Below, in pieces: positions 34,338 through 42,854 of a DNA stretch of 64,000 bases. This DNA is from Eubacteriales bacterium. GTDB taxonomy: Bacteria; Bacillota; Clostridia; Oscillospirales; CAG-382. Where the stretch lies: assembly GCA_028705495.1 (NCBI GenBank), contig JAQWDK010000002.1:62001-126000 (forward strand), read 5' to 3'. The notes beneath the pieces were generated by a model, which saw only the letters and a list, made by a program, of their open reading frames with translations, was not told the origin of the DNA and searched no databases. The position numbers were made by a program, and so were the translations under genes. How positions within the stretch are numbered: the stretch's first letter is position 1; each line of letters starts with the position of its first letter.

Positions 34338-34769
34338 TTATTTGATTTCAATTAGCTTGCTAGTTTTCGGTTTCACTTCAGTCTTAGGTAATGTAATTTT
34401 TAGAACGCCATCTTTGAAATCAGCACTAATTGCTTCCTCATTGATGCCTGAAACATCGAAACAGCGGCTTACAGCTCCGTACCTGCGTTCACGGCGGATG
34501 TAATTATCCTTCTTGTCTTCGGTCTCTTCATCCTTCTTTGCTGAAATTGTAAGATAACCATCATTTAACTCCAGTGATATATCTTTCTTTTCATATCCTG
34601 GTAGTTCAGCTTCCATTACAATTTCTTGGCCATTATCTTTGATATCTGTTCTGAAGCCGCTTCTCGGCATCGGAACGCTCCTGAAGCCGTCGAACATGCT
34701 TCTTTCAAACTCATCAAAGATACTGAACACATCATTACTTCTTTTCTTAAATGGAATTAATTCAAACAT
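34338..34769 (-). CDS. Hsp20/alpha-crystallin small heat-shock protein
   Basis: ATP-independent holdase, 143 residues from the ATG at 34769 (AAAGGAG 9 bases upstream; the TTG at 34778 overlaps that spacer). It begins MFELIPFKKRSNDVF like many clostridial Hsp18 proteins. The alpha-crystallin domain spans about 40-132, with DIKDNGQEIVMEAELPGYEK and the ADFKDGVLKITLPK signature, and the C-terminal tail ends in the I-x-I-type LIEIK. A CIRCE operator lies upstream, so HrcA repression is likely. A strong terminator follows. It is monocistronic. Confidence 0.93.
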   Translation of the reverse strand: MFELIPFKKRSNDVFSIFDEFERSMFDGFRSVPMPRSGFRTDIKDNGQEIVMEAELPGYEKKDISLELNDGYLTISAKKDEETEDKKDNYIRRERRYGAVSRCFDVSGINEEAISADFKDGVLKITLPKTEVKPKTSKLIEIK

Positions 34770-34834
34770 AAACAACAACTCCTTTATTATTTTTTGCGAG
34801 TTAAACAGGTAACTCGTTTTTTGTTTACGTTCTT

Positions 34835-34840
34835 ATTATA
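34835..34840 (-). promoter_or_regulatory. Probable -10 element of hsp20
   Basis: TATAAT on the minus strand preceded by GGG. No clear TTGACA-like -35 is present at 16-18 bases, so initiation may rely on an extended -10 or another factor. Confidence 0.45.
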
Positions 34841-34890
34841 CCCGCCGTTTATGAACTTTTCGATGTATTTATATTTCGTATTTGTAAATG

Positions 34891-34917
34891 TTAGCACTCG
34901 CAGGGCTTTAGTGCTAA
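34891..34917 (-). promoter_or_regulatory. CIRCE operator (HrcA site) upstream of hsp20
   Basis: TTAGCACTC (34891-34899), nine-base spacer, TAGTGCTAA (34909-34917). Consensus CIRCE is TTAGCACTC-N9-GAGTGCTAA, so only one base differs. It lies 122 bases before the hsp20 start and about 50 bases upstream of the TATAAT. This is farther from the visible -10 than usual. Confidence 0.88.
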
Positions 34918-34922
34918 TTAAA

Positions 34923-35735
34923 TTAAGTTAATCTTGTCACTCTCACCGAACTATCGCAAGTCCTGAGTGCCATAACCGCTTCGAGTGTCTCAAAGTGTAT
35001 ATGGCTAAACAGAGGGCTGTTTTGTTCTAAAGAGTTTATTGTCACGCCACCGAAAGCGGAGTTTGAGTGAATGAATTCACCTTCGCCGATAAACATCCCG
35101 ATATGTCCGGGGAAAAACAGCAGATCACCTTTTTCTGCATTCTTTATATCTATCATATCAAAGTTTTTGAACTTATCTTTATCTGCATCACGGTAAACAA
35201 TATAACCATTAAGATAATAGCTCATAAAAATAAGCCCCGAGCAGTCAATACCAGCAGGTGATTTTCCCCCCCAACGATAACCGCTTCCCAAATATGATTT
35301 CGCCGTTGCAACAAGAGCTTCACGAAGCTGATTAGGTGGTGTAATTTGGTATTTTTTAATATTTGAAGAGTGGGTGTATAACACTCTTCCATCATCTAAA
35401 ACAACTTCAGTAAATCTACCTTTAACTTCATTTCCCGCATTTACACGAGAACCCTTTTGTAAAGTTATCACAGGTGCTTTACTGTAATCGGGAGAATCTA
35501 AAAAATCAGCGAAAGAGGTACAAATAACTTCACTCCCCATCTTAACTTTTACGATATTCTTTTTTTCAACAAAAGCATTATAACCATAAAACATTTCGAC
35601 TTCGTAAAAATCACCAGTTTCTGAGATAATCTTGCAACTCATTCCATAAAGAGCTTCGTCTGCTACCGGTGAATTAGTGTTTGGTTTTGTGTACAGAAAC
35701 GCGCAAGGAACTTTGATTATAAAATCATAACTCAT
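34923..35735 (-). CDS. NlpC/P60 peptidoglycan endopeptidase with SH3-like domains
   Basis: Cell-wall gamma-D-glutamyl-diaminopimelate endopeptidase type, 270 residues. The first 130 residues hold two SH3-like beta-domains (KVPCAFLYTKPNTNSPV, then LQKGSRVNAGNEVKGRF). The C-terminal NlpC/P60 domain has RWGGKSPAGIDCSGLIF with catalytic Cys165, His211 in FPGHIGMFIG and His223 in FIHSN. No signal peptide is visible, resembling the cytosolic YkfC-type peptide-recycling enzymes that share the SH3-SH3-NlpC layout. Recycling of wall peptides is therefore as likely as wall cleavage. It ends 6 bases before the CIRCE element. Confidence 0.87.
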   Translation of the reverse strand: MSYDFIIKVPCAFLYTKPNTNSPVADEALYGMSCKIISETGDFYEVEMFYGYNAFVEKKNIVKVKMGSEVICTSFADFLDSPDYSKAPVITLQKGSRVNAGNEVKGRFTEVVLDDGRVLYTHSSNIKKYQITPPNQLREALVATAKSYLGSGYRWGGKSPAGIDCSGLIFMSYYLNGYIVYRDADKDKFKNFDMIDIKNAEKGDLLFFPGHIGMFIGEGEFIHSNSAFGGVTINSLEQNSPLFSHIHFETLEAVMALRTCDSSVRVTRLT

Positions 35736-35919
35736 CTTTTTTCACCTTTTTCAAAGAATCACATTAAATAAAACACAATATATACCACTAATCGGAATGA
35801 CAATCGAAATTTTCGATTTTGTAAAGGTTAGGTATATTATATAGTATGATACAAAAACTATAATGGAAAGGGCTGAAAATCCGAAAAATCATTCTATTTA
35901 GAAAGGAATGGGCATTATT

Positions 35920-36684
35920 ATGAAAAAGATTTTTACTTCAATCCTGTTGTCAGCTTTTGTATTTTTAGTAATAAATAGCACAGTGCAAGCGGATAACAGT
36001 ATAAACTGGTTTATTAAGCAAAGCGGAGATCATAATCAACCGAGTTTAATGGGTGGTGGTACAACATATCCGGAATATGGAGTTAAAGGAATCGGAAATA
36101 AAGACGATAAGATTATATATCTAACCTTTGACGCAGGTTACGGTAATGGTAATGTCACAAAAATACTCGATGTTTTAAAGAAACATGACGTTAAGGGCGC
36201 TTTTTTTATCCTTACCGGTATAATAAAATATAGTCCAGAAATAGTCAAAAGAATCGCAGATGAGGGACATATAGTATGCAACCATACCTCTTCTCATAAG
36301 AATATTGCACATATGAGTAAAGAGGAATTAGAAAGAGACCTGACCGTTCTTGAAGATTATTACAAGGAAACAACAGGCAAAGAATTGTCTAAATACTTTC
36401 GACCTCCGGAAGGCAGTTTTTCAGTTGAGAGTCTGAAGAACCTTCACTCTTTTGGTTATAAGACTGTCTTTTGGTCATTCGCATACGCCGACTGGGATAA
36501 CGGGAAACAACCGGATCCCAAAAAATCGCTTGAAAAAATCCTTGCGAATGTTCACAACGGAATGGTTATACTGCTCCATCCTAATTCAGCCACAAATGCT
36601 GAAATATTGGGTGAACTCATATTAACCCTCAAAGAGCAAGGTTACACTTTTGAAACACTCGACCATTTATACGCTCAACAATAA
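35920..36684 (+). CDS. pdaA: PdaA-like polysaccharide deacetylase (muramic delta-lactam/spore cortex)
   Basis: Secreted NodB-fold deacetylase, 254 residues from the ATG at 35920 (the ATG at 35908 abuts the Shine-Dalgarno AGAAAGG). A signal peptide ends near residue 22 (VQA-D). The mature protein begins INWFIKQSGDHNQPS, like the PdaA WGFKKSxNHQPP start. It has YLTFDAGYGNG (catalytic Asp and metal Asp), CNHTSSHKNI, FRPPEGSFS and VFWSFAYADWDNGKQP. The last of these is a PdaA hallmark. In Bacillus PdaA makes muramic delta-lactam in the spore cortex, so this points to sporulation. It is convergent with the next gene. Confidence 0.88.
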   Translation: MKKIFTSILLSAFVFLVINSTVQADNSINWFIKQSGDHNQPSLMGGGTTYPEYGVKGIGNKDDKIIYLTFDAGYGNGNVTKILDVLKKHDVKGAFFILTGIIKYSPEIVKRIADEGHIVCNHTSSHKNIAHMSKEELERDLTVLEDYYKETTGKELSKYFRPPEGSFSVESLKNLHSFGYKTVFWSFAYADWDNGKQPDPKKSLEKILANVHNGMVILLHPNSATNAEILGELILTLKEQGYTFETLDHLYAQQ

Positions 36685-36685
36685 G

Positions 36686-38434
36686 CTAAGCGGCGAAAAA
36701 TTTTAATTTTTCGCCGTATTTTTTGTAGAGTATGTATGCTAATAGAATTATTAATGACACGATCGATATAACATCTGATATACTCTGAGTTGGAGTGCCG
36801 ATGTATTTTACTGTTATACTCCCTTCGTTTAGATCACCAATTGTTACTCTTACTCTATTATTATACCCGTAACCGACCTCAAGTTGTTTTCCATCATCAG
36901 TAACAGCAGAATACCCTTTATACATAACAAGTGGTAAGTCAATATATGTTTCGGTTAAATTATTATCGGAAAATTTGACTTTCATCTCACCTGTATAAAT
37001 CCCGGGAAATGTGCCTTGCGTCAGCTTTTTATCCATTGATAAAGATAAGTACTCGTTGTTTGTTTTGATTTCTTTATCAAACGAATATATCTTTTGAATA
37101 CTCGTACCGGATGGAAGGTATTCGGTCGCGCCGCCTATATTATTAGTATATTTATAATTTACGACTTCATTTTTGACCGCTCTTTTCATCATACTTTCGT
37201 ACTTACCGCTGACGGTCATTAAAAATGAAAATCCAGACACAATCACAAAAACCATTGATACAGTAAAGACGCTCTTTTTGTCCGCATGTGCAACAATATA
37301 AGAAGCGGCAAGGCTCAAAAAGAATACTGCAAATACAATGAGTCGCCATGGGAACTGCATAACACCGAAAAACGATTGAAAAAACCGCCATGGGAAAAGC
37401 TCGGTTGTAAGAAAAGTTATAACTGTTCCAAATATCAAAGTGGTAAGAGCTTTCGTACCTTTTAATGCTTTGCGGTACAGAAAATAGTAAATCCATATCG
37501 GCACAATAACGAGTCCTACACCGTTGGGTATATAAACACCGAAATCGTAATAACCGGAGTTGTTGAAGTCGCTGAAAATTGTCCACCAAGGCATAGCTCG
37601 CCTCTCAAGCGTTCCCCATTTTACAGCTGAGATTCCGTCGCTTGCATAAAACTCACCGTTATTTAGCTGCTCAAGCATCGGGAAGATAAAGTAAGCACTT
37701 ATAGCAAAGAAAACGGCAGCGGATATAAATATATATAGTAGTCTTTTAGGTTCTTTTATAAACGTATCAAAATAGAACAGTGCATAAACTGCGAGGATCA
37801 CGACAAAAGTGACGGTAGAAAGAAGGTGGCACTGGAGCATAAAAAATAAACCGAGCGGTAGCAGATACCACTTTTTCTTGTCGCCAAATAAAATATTGTG
37901 AAAACCAAGAAACGCAAGAGGTATAAATATAAAAACCTGCGCCTCCCCAATTGCCGCACGCCAGAAAAAATCCGTAGCAAGATAAGACGACAAGGCATAT
38001 AGCAGCGTTCCTACTGCAGCAGATGTTTTGTTGCCGATTATTGCATTGAAACAAAAATAAGCTACTATTGCAGTTGCAAGGGCAATTAACATAATGAAAA
38101 CCTTGTATGCCATTGGCACGCTCATTCCTAATATAACAAGCATCGCAGGTATCCTCAGGAAGAGATCACCGTAAAACATTGGCGAAGCATATCCTTGATC
38201 GTTGAGCGAGGTTGTATAGATGCGCGGAAAAATGTCGCCAGCTTTTATGGAATCAGCAAGCGATTCGATTCTCTCCATGTGAAAGTATATATCATGCCCG
38301 AGAGGGACCTGTATCGGCAACAGTGGGAGTATGTAACACACTAAAACAGCTGCAATAACGATTAAAAACGGAAGATTACGTTTGAAAAAACTTGATTCTT
38401 TCGCACTTGACTCTATGTTTATATTTGTAGTCAT
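36686..38434 (-). CDS. Large multi-pass membrane protein, GT-C/PTPS-related type
   Basis: 582 residues with about eleven membrane segments and a soluble C-terminal beta-rich part (about 405-550), followed by a last membrane helix. It matches the membrane family annotated as 6-pyruvoyl-tetrahydropterin synthase-related: a first loop with GHDIYFHMERIESLADSI and NDQGYASPMFYGDLFLRIP, then FFWRAAIGEAQVFIFIPLAF. The acidic first loop and topology resemble GT-C glycosyltransferases that use polyprenyl-linked sugars. Transfer of a sugar to a wall polymer or lipid is inference. It is 25 bases downstream of the serine hydrolase gene. Confidence 0.7.
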   Translation of the reverse strand: MTTNINIESSAKESSFFKRNLPFLIVIAAVLVCYILPLLPIQVPLGHDIYFHMERIESLADSIKAGDIFPRIYTTSLNDQGYASPMFYGDLFLRIPAMLVILGMSVPMAYKVFIMLIALATAIVAYFCFNAIIGNKTSAAVGTLLYALSSYLATDFFWRAAIGEAQVFIFIPLAFLGFHNILFGDKKKWYLLPLGLFFMLQCHLLSTVTFVVILAVYALFYFDTFIKEPKRLLYIFISAAVFFAISAYFIFPMLEQLNNGEFYASDGISAVKWGTLERRAMPWWTIFSDFNNSGYYDFGVYIPNGVGLVIVPIWIYYFLYRKALKGTKALTTLIFGTVITFLTTELFPWRFFQSFFGVMQFPWRLIVFAVFFLSLAASYIVAHADKKSVFTVSMVFVIVSGFSFLMTVSGKYESMMKRAVKNEVVNYKYTNNIGGATEYLPSGTSIQKIYSFDKEIKTNNEYLSLSMDKKLTQGTFPGIYTGEMKVKFSDNNLTETYIDLPLVMYKGYSAVTDDGKQLEVGYGYNNRVRVTIGDLNEGSITVKYIGTPTQSISDVISIVSLIILLAYILYKKYGEKLKFFAA

Positions 38435-38459
38435 CTTTTTTTAAATTCCTTTCAGCCAT

Positions 38460-39191
38460 TTAAGAATAAACAAAATTATCGGTTCCAATTGCTGAAAGCC
38501 CTGAAAGACCGCAGATAATTGCTGCATTGTTTTTAGCTAAGCCCTCTGTCATCACGCAGCAATAGCTCCTACCTTTTGGAGATTCGATTATACCGCAGTC
38601 GTTGAACACCCCAGCGAGTTCTCCTGACTTACCGTAAAACTTATAATCACTGCTATATATGTATCTTATCAGTCGATCAACGTTTTTTTGCATCCCAAGA
38701 ATTTTTTTCGCTGTCGTATTATTTTCAATTTTTTTAAGCACCTTAATTATGTCTCGAGGTGATGCTATATTGTCAAAACCATTCTTAGCAGCTTTAAAAT
38801 CCATCATATGCCTTTTGAGCGATGTGTTCGTCGCTCCGCATTCTGTGATGTATTTTTCAAGTTGATCAAAGCCCGCTAAATCGATTAAAACATTCGTTGA
38901 TGTATTGCAACTTGAAGCAGTCATAAGCAAAAGAAGTTCGTAAATTGTACATTCTTGTATTTTAAGTTCAGTAATTATACTACCGCTTACCTTAGTGCTT
39001 TTTGGTATCTGTACTTTCTCGTCAAATCTTCCATAAACATCGGTAAAATACGACAGTATAAACAGCTTAATTACGCTGGCACTTTTAAATTTCTCGTTTT
39101 CATTTATTGAAAATATGATACCTTTTTCATTTTCAATAAGTATACCGACCTTTTTTCCTTCTAATGCCTTATTTAGTTTTTCTTCTATCAT
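38460..39191 (-). CDS. Class A beta-lactamase-fold serine hydrolase lacking a signal peptide
   Basis: 243 residues from the ATG at 39191 (GAGG 6 bases upstream; the frame opening at 39257 has no ribosome binding site). Penicillin-recognising motifs are present: SVIK (Ser39-Lys42), SCN (94-96) and KSG (188-190, for KTG). The omega-loop Glu166 motif ExxLN of true class A beta-lactamases is absent where DFKAAKNGFDNIASPRD occurs, so efficient beta-lactam hydrolysis is unlikely. No signal peptide or membrane segment is seen, suggesting a cytoplasmic or non-classically exported enzyme. Role unknown. Confidence 0.78.
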   Translation of the reverse strand: MIEEKLNKALEGKKVGILIENEKGIIFSINENEKFKSASVIKLFILSYFTDVYGRFDEKVQIPKSTKVSGSIITELKIQECTIYELLLLMTASSCNTSTNVLIDLAGFDQLEKYITECGATNTSLKRHMMDFKAAKNGFDNIASPRDIIKVLKKIENNTTAKKILGMQKNVDRLIRYIYSSDYKFYGKSGELAGVFNDCGIIESPKGRSYCCVMTEGLAKNNAAIICGLSGLSAIGTDNFVYS

Positions 39192-39344
39192 ACAAACCTC
39201 AATGTATTTTTGATTATGTTTATACTTTACAAAACCGATTATACCATAGATATACATTCCCTAGTTAAAGTTATAGTGTCAGTTGGTGCGTTAGACGCAA
39301 GTGTCATTCAAGAGATTCGCTTTTGTGATTGTTACATTGAAGAT

Positions 39345-39373
39345 ATTATATCATGTGATACCATATTATTCAA
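39345..39373 (-). promoter_or_regulatory. Promoter upstream of the serine hydrolase
   Basis: Minus strand TTGAAT (39368-39373), 17-base spacer, TATAAT (39345-39350). This gives a leader of about 150 bases. Another TATAAT-like site lies nearer, at about 39237. Confidence 0.6.
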
Positions 39374-39393
39374 CCTGATTTATTGCGACGAAA

Positions 39394-39430
39394 AAACAGC
39401 AAGGAAATGTCTTCCCTGCTGTTTTGTTTT
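39394..39430 (-). terminator. Terminator after the small membrane protein gene
   Basis: AAAACAGCA and TGCTGTTTT arms with additional GGAA/TTCC pairing. On the minus strand TTTTTTCG follows. Confidence 0.75.
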
Positions 39431-39431
39431 A

Positions 39432-39857
39432 TCAAAAATTATTGATCTTCTCACTGAGGTTTCTAAATAGCGCTCCTAACCCCAGTATAAAAACATATAG
39501 AACCATGAAAAGAAATGCCATTATTATAAACTCTTTTATCATGGCAACTTTTCCAGGTACAAGGAAAAAGCTAATCCACAAACTCGCAAAGTTTATAACA
39601 AAATGCAATAATCGTTTTGCGGTGTTTCCTAATTTTCCAAAATCAAATATCAACTCTGAAAGAGCTAATATAAAAGAGAATAGCAGAATACAAAATAACA
39701 TCGATGCAGTTGTAGCAAAAAACTTCGCCGTGTCACTTCGTGCCGTCAAATACATAATCATTGTAAACGAAAGCACTATTAAGGTAAAGGCTAAACATGT
39801 TTTATCAACTATTTTTTTAAGTTTTTGTGGTTTTGTGATGTTATCTATATCCTTCAA
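39432..39857 (-). CDS. Four-helix membrane protein of unknown function
   Basis: 141 residues, starting at a TTG with GGAAGGG 9 bases upstream. Four hydrophobic segments (about 20-42, 46-72, 82-102, 108-132) have short loops. The N-terminus is basic (KPQKLKKIVDK) and the C-terminus ends LFRNLSEKINNF. I do not recognise a family. It follows the mini P-loop gene by 27 bases, and the two are probably one transcription unit, closed by the terminator at 39394. A functional pairing of a small NTPase with a small membrane protein is possible but unproven. Confidence 0.65.
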   Translation of the reverse strand: MKDIDNITKPQKLKKIVDKTCLAFTLIVLSFTMIMYLTARSDTAKFFATTASMLFCILLFSFILALSELIFDFGKLGNTAKRLLHFVINFASLWISFFLVPGKVAMIKEFIIMAFLFMVLYVFILGLGALFRNLSEKINNF

Positions 39858-39884
39858 TTTAAATTACCCTTCCGAGCGATTAAT

Positions 39885-40295
39885 TCAGATAATGTACTTC
39901 TTCACTTTATCGCTTAACTTGTCGGCAGTCACAGAAGCTGTTATAAAGCAATTTATGTGATTTTTTTCAGCGAGTTCTGAAGTATGGACTATAAAGTTCT
40001 CGAAATCATCGATGTTTTCGTGACAAATTTTTAAAGCAGAATCAACGAAAAGATCAGTTATATCATAATTCCCTGCGAGTAACCCACTGACGAACCCATA
40101 GAGCTTATCCCCATTGTTTACATCGTAATCAAGACAATCGATTAGTCGAACTTGATGTTTGATATCGAACGTCAATTTCTTGCCATACTCGACGCATATT
40201 ACTGCTCCGTGCGACCTTTCAATAGCTTTGTTAGCTTCCTCGATGATAGTCTTTGTTTTACCTGAACCTTTAAGACCGATAACAAGTTTGAGCAT
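39885..40295 (-). CDS. Mini P-loop NTPase (PilT-like annotation group)
   Basis: 136 residues, essentially one nucleotide-binding core. Walker A GLKGSGKTKT (7-16) is clear. DITDLFVDSAL (about 78-88) could be the Walker B strand, and NCFITASV a later core strand (sensor-1-like). No lid, helicase or oligomerisation domain is present, and the length is far below true PilT/GspE ATPases. Similar short clostridial proteins are often called twitching-motility protein PilT with no evidence. I see no pilus genes nearby. AGGAGGGG precedes the ATG. It is probably co-transcribed with the membrane protein downstream. Confidence 0.7.
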   Translation of the reverse strand: MLKLVIGLKGSGKTKTIIEEANKAIERSHGAVICVEYGKKLTFDIKHQVRLIDCLDYDVNNGDKLYGFVSGLLAGNYDITDLFVDSALKICHENIDDFENFIVHTSELAEKNHINCFITASVTADKLSDKVKKYII

Positions 40296-40508
40296 ACAAA
40301 GTCCCCTCCTATTACATTTACGGTTCTACACCGTATTTCTGCCATTACGTAATACATACAGGCAAAATAATTCAATTAGACAAGAGAAAGAATTCATCGC
40401 CAGCGGTATGCATTTCGGCTTATATAAATTATACACTACGAGTATTTTATTTGCAAGAGCTTTTTATTAACTTACACAAAATTTACACAGTATTATCGTT
40501 TTAATCTC

Positions 40509-41852
40509 TTAGTTAAGATTTTCGATTTTTTCCTTCAGCTCATTGCTGAGTTTCTCATAACCGGGTTTACCCATTAAAGCAAACATATTCTTTTTGTATG
40601 CTTCGACACCGGGCTGGTCAAACGGGTTTACACCAAGCATATAAGCAGAAGCGGCACATGAAAGGAAGAAAAAGTATATCATTTCACCAACGGTCTCTTC
40701 ATCACATTTTTCATATTTGATAACTATATTGGGGACAAAGCCGTCTGTATGAGCGAGTGTAGTTCCTACAAAGGCGTAATTATTAATTTCATCAAGTTGA
40801 ATATTAGAAATGAAATTCAATCCGTCAACATTCTCTTTATCGAACGGAACTGCAATCGGTGAAGAAGATTTTTCTTGAACAATAACAGTTTCAAAAATTG
40901 ACCTCTCACCATCTTGAATATACTGTCCCATCGAATGAAGGTCGGTAGTATATACAACCGATGCAGGGAAAATTCCCTTGCCATCCTTTCCCTCGCTTTC
41001 GCCGAAAAGCTGTTTCCACCATTCCGACATCATTCTGAAAGAAGGGCGATAACTGCAAAGCAGCTCAATCTTTTTGCCTTTTGAGTATAGAGCATTGCGA
41101 AGCAGTGCATATCTATATGCTGTGTTAGTTAAGCCATCGGCTAAATAGCTTTTTCTTGCACTCGCCGCACCTTTTATAAGCTTGTCAATATCAATACCAC
41201 TAACTGCAACAGGCAGAAGTCCAACGGCTGTGAGTACAGAAAAACGGCCACCGATATCATCCGGTACCACGAAGGTTTCGTAGCCCTCGTTGTCAGCGAA
41301 TTTCTTTAATGTGCCACGAGATTTATCTGTGGTTATGAAAATTCTATCTTTAAGTTCTTCTTTTGAATATCGTTTTTCCATCATCGCTCTGAAAATTCTG
41401 AAAGCGACAGCCGGTTCAGTCGTAGTTCCGGACTTTGAGATAATGTTCAGCGATACTCTTTTTCCTTCACATATGTTTAGTATGTCCGAGATTTCATCAG
41501 CGGATAGAGAACATCCGGCAAAATAAATGTCCGGTGTATCTTTTTTCATTGAGTTGTAAAACGGTGACTTGAGAAGCTCAATAACAGCTCTCGCGCCAAG
41601 ATATGAACCGCCGATTCCTATAACTATCAGTACATCGCTATTATTCTTGATCTTTTCAGCAGCAGCTTTAATTCTCTTTATTTCTTCGAGGTCGGGAGAT
41701 TCAGGCTGGTCTCGCCAACCTAAAAATTCGCTGCCTTCACCGCTATTATTCATGATTTTATCATGAGCGGGTTCAAGCAGCGAATAAAAAGGTCTGATAT
41801 CATCTTCTGTAAGAAAGTTTTTGAGATATTTTTCATCGATTTTGATTCTCAT
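40509..41852 (-). CDS. pgi: Glucose-6-phosphate isomerase
   Basis: Interconverts glucose-6-phosphate and fructose-6-phosphate in glycolysis. The 447-residue protein is the short bacterial form, with IGIGGSYLGARAVIELL and LNIISKSGTTTEPAVAFRIF (sugar-phosphate binding). Further motifs are GGRFSVLTAVGLLP, GESEGKDGKGIFP (the catalytic Glu region) and the C-terminal FDQPGVEAYKKNMF with the catalytic lysine. Length is normal. It stands alone, 90 bases downstream of truB across a hairpin, so it may be read partly from the infB operon. Confidence 0.95.
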   Translation of the reverse strand: MRIKIDEKYLKNFLTEDDIRPFYSLLEPAHDKIMNNSGEGSEFLGWRDQPESPDLEEIKRIKAAAEKIKNNSDVLIVIGIGGSYLGARAVIELLKSPFYNSMKKDTPDIYFAGCSLSADEISDILNICEGKRVSLNIISKSGTTTEPAVAFRIFRAMMEKRYSKEELKDRIFITTDKSRGTLKKFADNEGYETFVVPDDIGGRFSVLTAVGLLPVAVSGIDIDKLIKGAASARKSYLADGLTNTAYRYALLRNALYSKGKKIELLCSYRPSFRMMSEWWKQLFGESEGKDGKGIFPASVVYTTDLHSMGQYIQDGERSIFETVIVQEKSSSPIAVPFDKENVDGLNFISNIQLDEINNYAFVGTTLAHTDGFVPNIVIKYEKCDEETVGEMIYFFFLSCAASAYMLGVNPFDQPGVEAYKKNMFALMGKPGYEKLSNELKEKIENLN

Positions 41853-41896
41853 ATAACTATTTCCATTCTACTTTCAGAATAATTAACAACAAGGAG

Positions 41897-41937
41897 AATT
41901 TTCCCTTGCCGGGTTTATGCCGGCTAAGGAAAATTAT
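41897..41937 (-). terminator. Terminator-like hairpin after truB
   Basis: AATTTTCC and GGAAAATT outer arms with an inner CCGG/CCGG pairing. On the minus strand it sits just after the truB stop, closing the nusA-infB operon. The U-tract is mostly inside the stem. Confidence 0.6.
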
Positions 41938-41942
41938 TTTAT

Positions 41943-42854
41943 TTATAGGAACATTGTTTCTGGTTTTACAGCTAATCCTCCTGGGAACTTTTGAACTCTT
42001 CCAATAGCAAAAAATCCGTCCGAACCATAAAGTCTAAGCCATTCACCTTCGGTAAATTCAGTATCAAGTCCGAGCTTTTTTAGATATATCTCGGCACCGT
42101 TTTTAGCTAATCTTTCGTAAAATCCGTCTAATTCGAATCTTTTAATCGACGAAAATAGACTTTCAGTAGGTATAACTATGTTTTCGATTTCCTCTTCACT
42201 CATCGTTTCGAGGTCATCAAGTGATATTGCGGAATCAAGGGTAAAACCACCGACACTTGTCCGCATTAAGCTGCTCATTGCCGCTCCGCACCCAAGTTTT
42301 GCGCCGATATCAGCACAAAGTGTGCGTATATATGTTCCTTTCGAACAAAAGATGGTTAAATAAATACCGTCTTCATGTTCATCCGCCGCAAGATAATCTA
42401 TCCTTACCTTGCGTGGTTCGCGCTCTATCTCTTCACCTTTTCTTGCAAGCTCATAGAGCTTTTTACCACCGACTTTTAATGCAGAGTACATCGGCGGAAC
42501 CTGCTTTATAACTCCTTTGAAGGAGTCAAGCACTGCTCTGACTTCGTCGATTCCAGGTAGCTCTCCGCTGTATTCCTTAATCGTTTTTCCGGTAGTGTCT
42601 AATGTGTCCGTCTCAATTCCAAGCACAATCTTCGCTACATAGCTTTTATCGTGTTCCATAAGCATTGAACTTGCCTTAACCGCGCTGTTGAGCATTACTG
42701 TCATAACGCCCGATGCAGCAGGGTCAAGAGTTCCAGTGTGACCTGCTTTTGACGCACCTGTCAGCTTTTTAACCTTCGCTACAACAGTATGCGAAGTAAT
42801 TCCTGAGGGTTTGTCAATTATCAGTAATCCGTGTTTTTTCAAAGCCTTTCTCAA
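41943..42854 (-). CDS. truB: tRNA pseudouridine(55) synthase TruB
   Basis: Forms the universal pseudouridine in the T-loop. About 303 residues with LIIDKPSGITSH, the catalytic Asp44 in GHTGTLDPAASG, KSYVAKIVLGIETDTLD, PPMYSALKVGGKKLYELAR and YIRTLCADIG. A C-terminal PUA-like domain follows. The start is uncertain: the outermost TTG (42854) touches the GGGAGG site, and a TTG at 42842 leaves 12 bases of spacing. No ATG is available. It overlaps the nrnA 3' end by about 40 bases, so it is translationally coupled. Last gene of the rimP operon. Confidence 0.93.
   Translation of the reverse strand: MRKALKKHGLLIIDKPSGITSHTVVAKVKKLTGASKAGHTGTLDPAASGVMTVMLNSAVKASSMLMEHDKSYVAKIVLGIETDTLDTTGKTIKEYSGELPGIDEVRAVLDSFKGVIKQVPPMYSALKVGGKKLYELARKGEEIEREPRKVRIDYLAADEHEDGIYLTIFCSKGTYIRTLCADIGAKLGCGAAMSSLMRTSVGGFTLDSAISLDDLETMSEEEIENIVIPTESLFSSIKRFELDGFYERLAKNGAEIYLKKLGLDTEFTEGEWLRLYGSDGFFAIGRVQKFPGGLAVKPETMFL

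Noticed and set aside
39424..39960. A 178-codon plus-strand frame
   Set aside because: It is antisense to the membrane protein and P-loop genes, which have ribosome sites, a terminator and sensible motifs. This frame has none.
39885..40295. Type IV pilus ATPase PilT
   Set aside because: Only a minimal P-loop core of 136 residues, and no pilus genes in the window.
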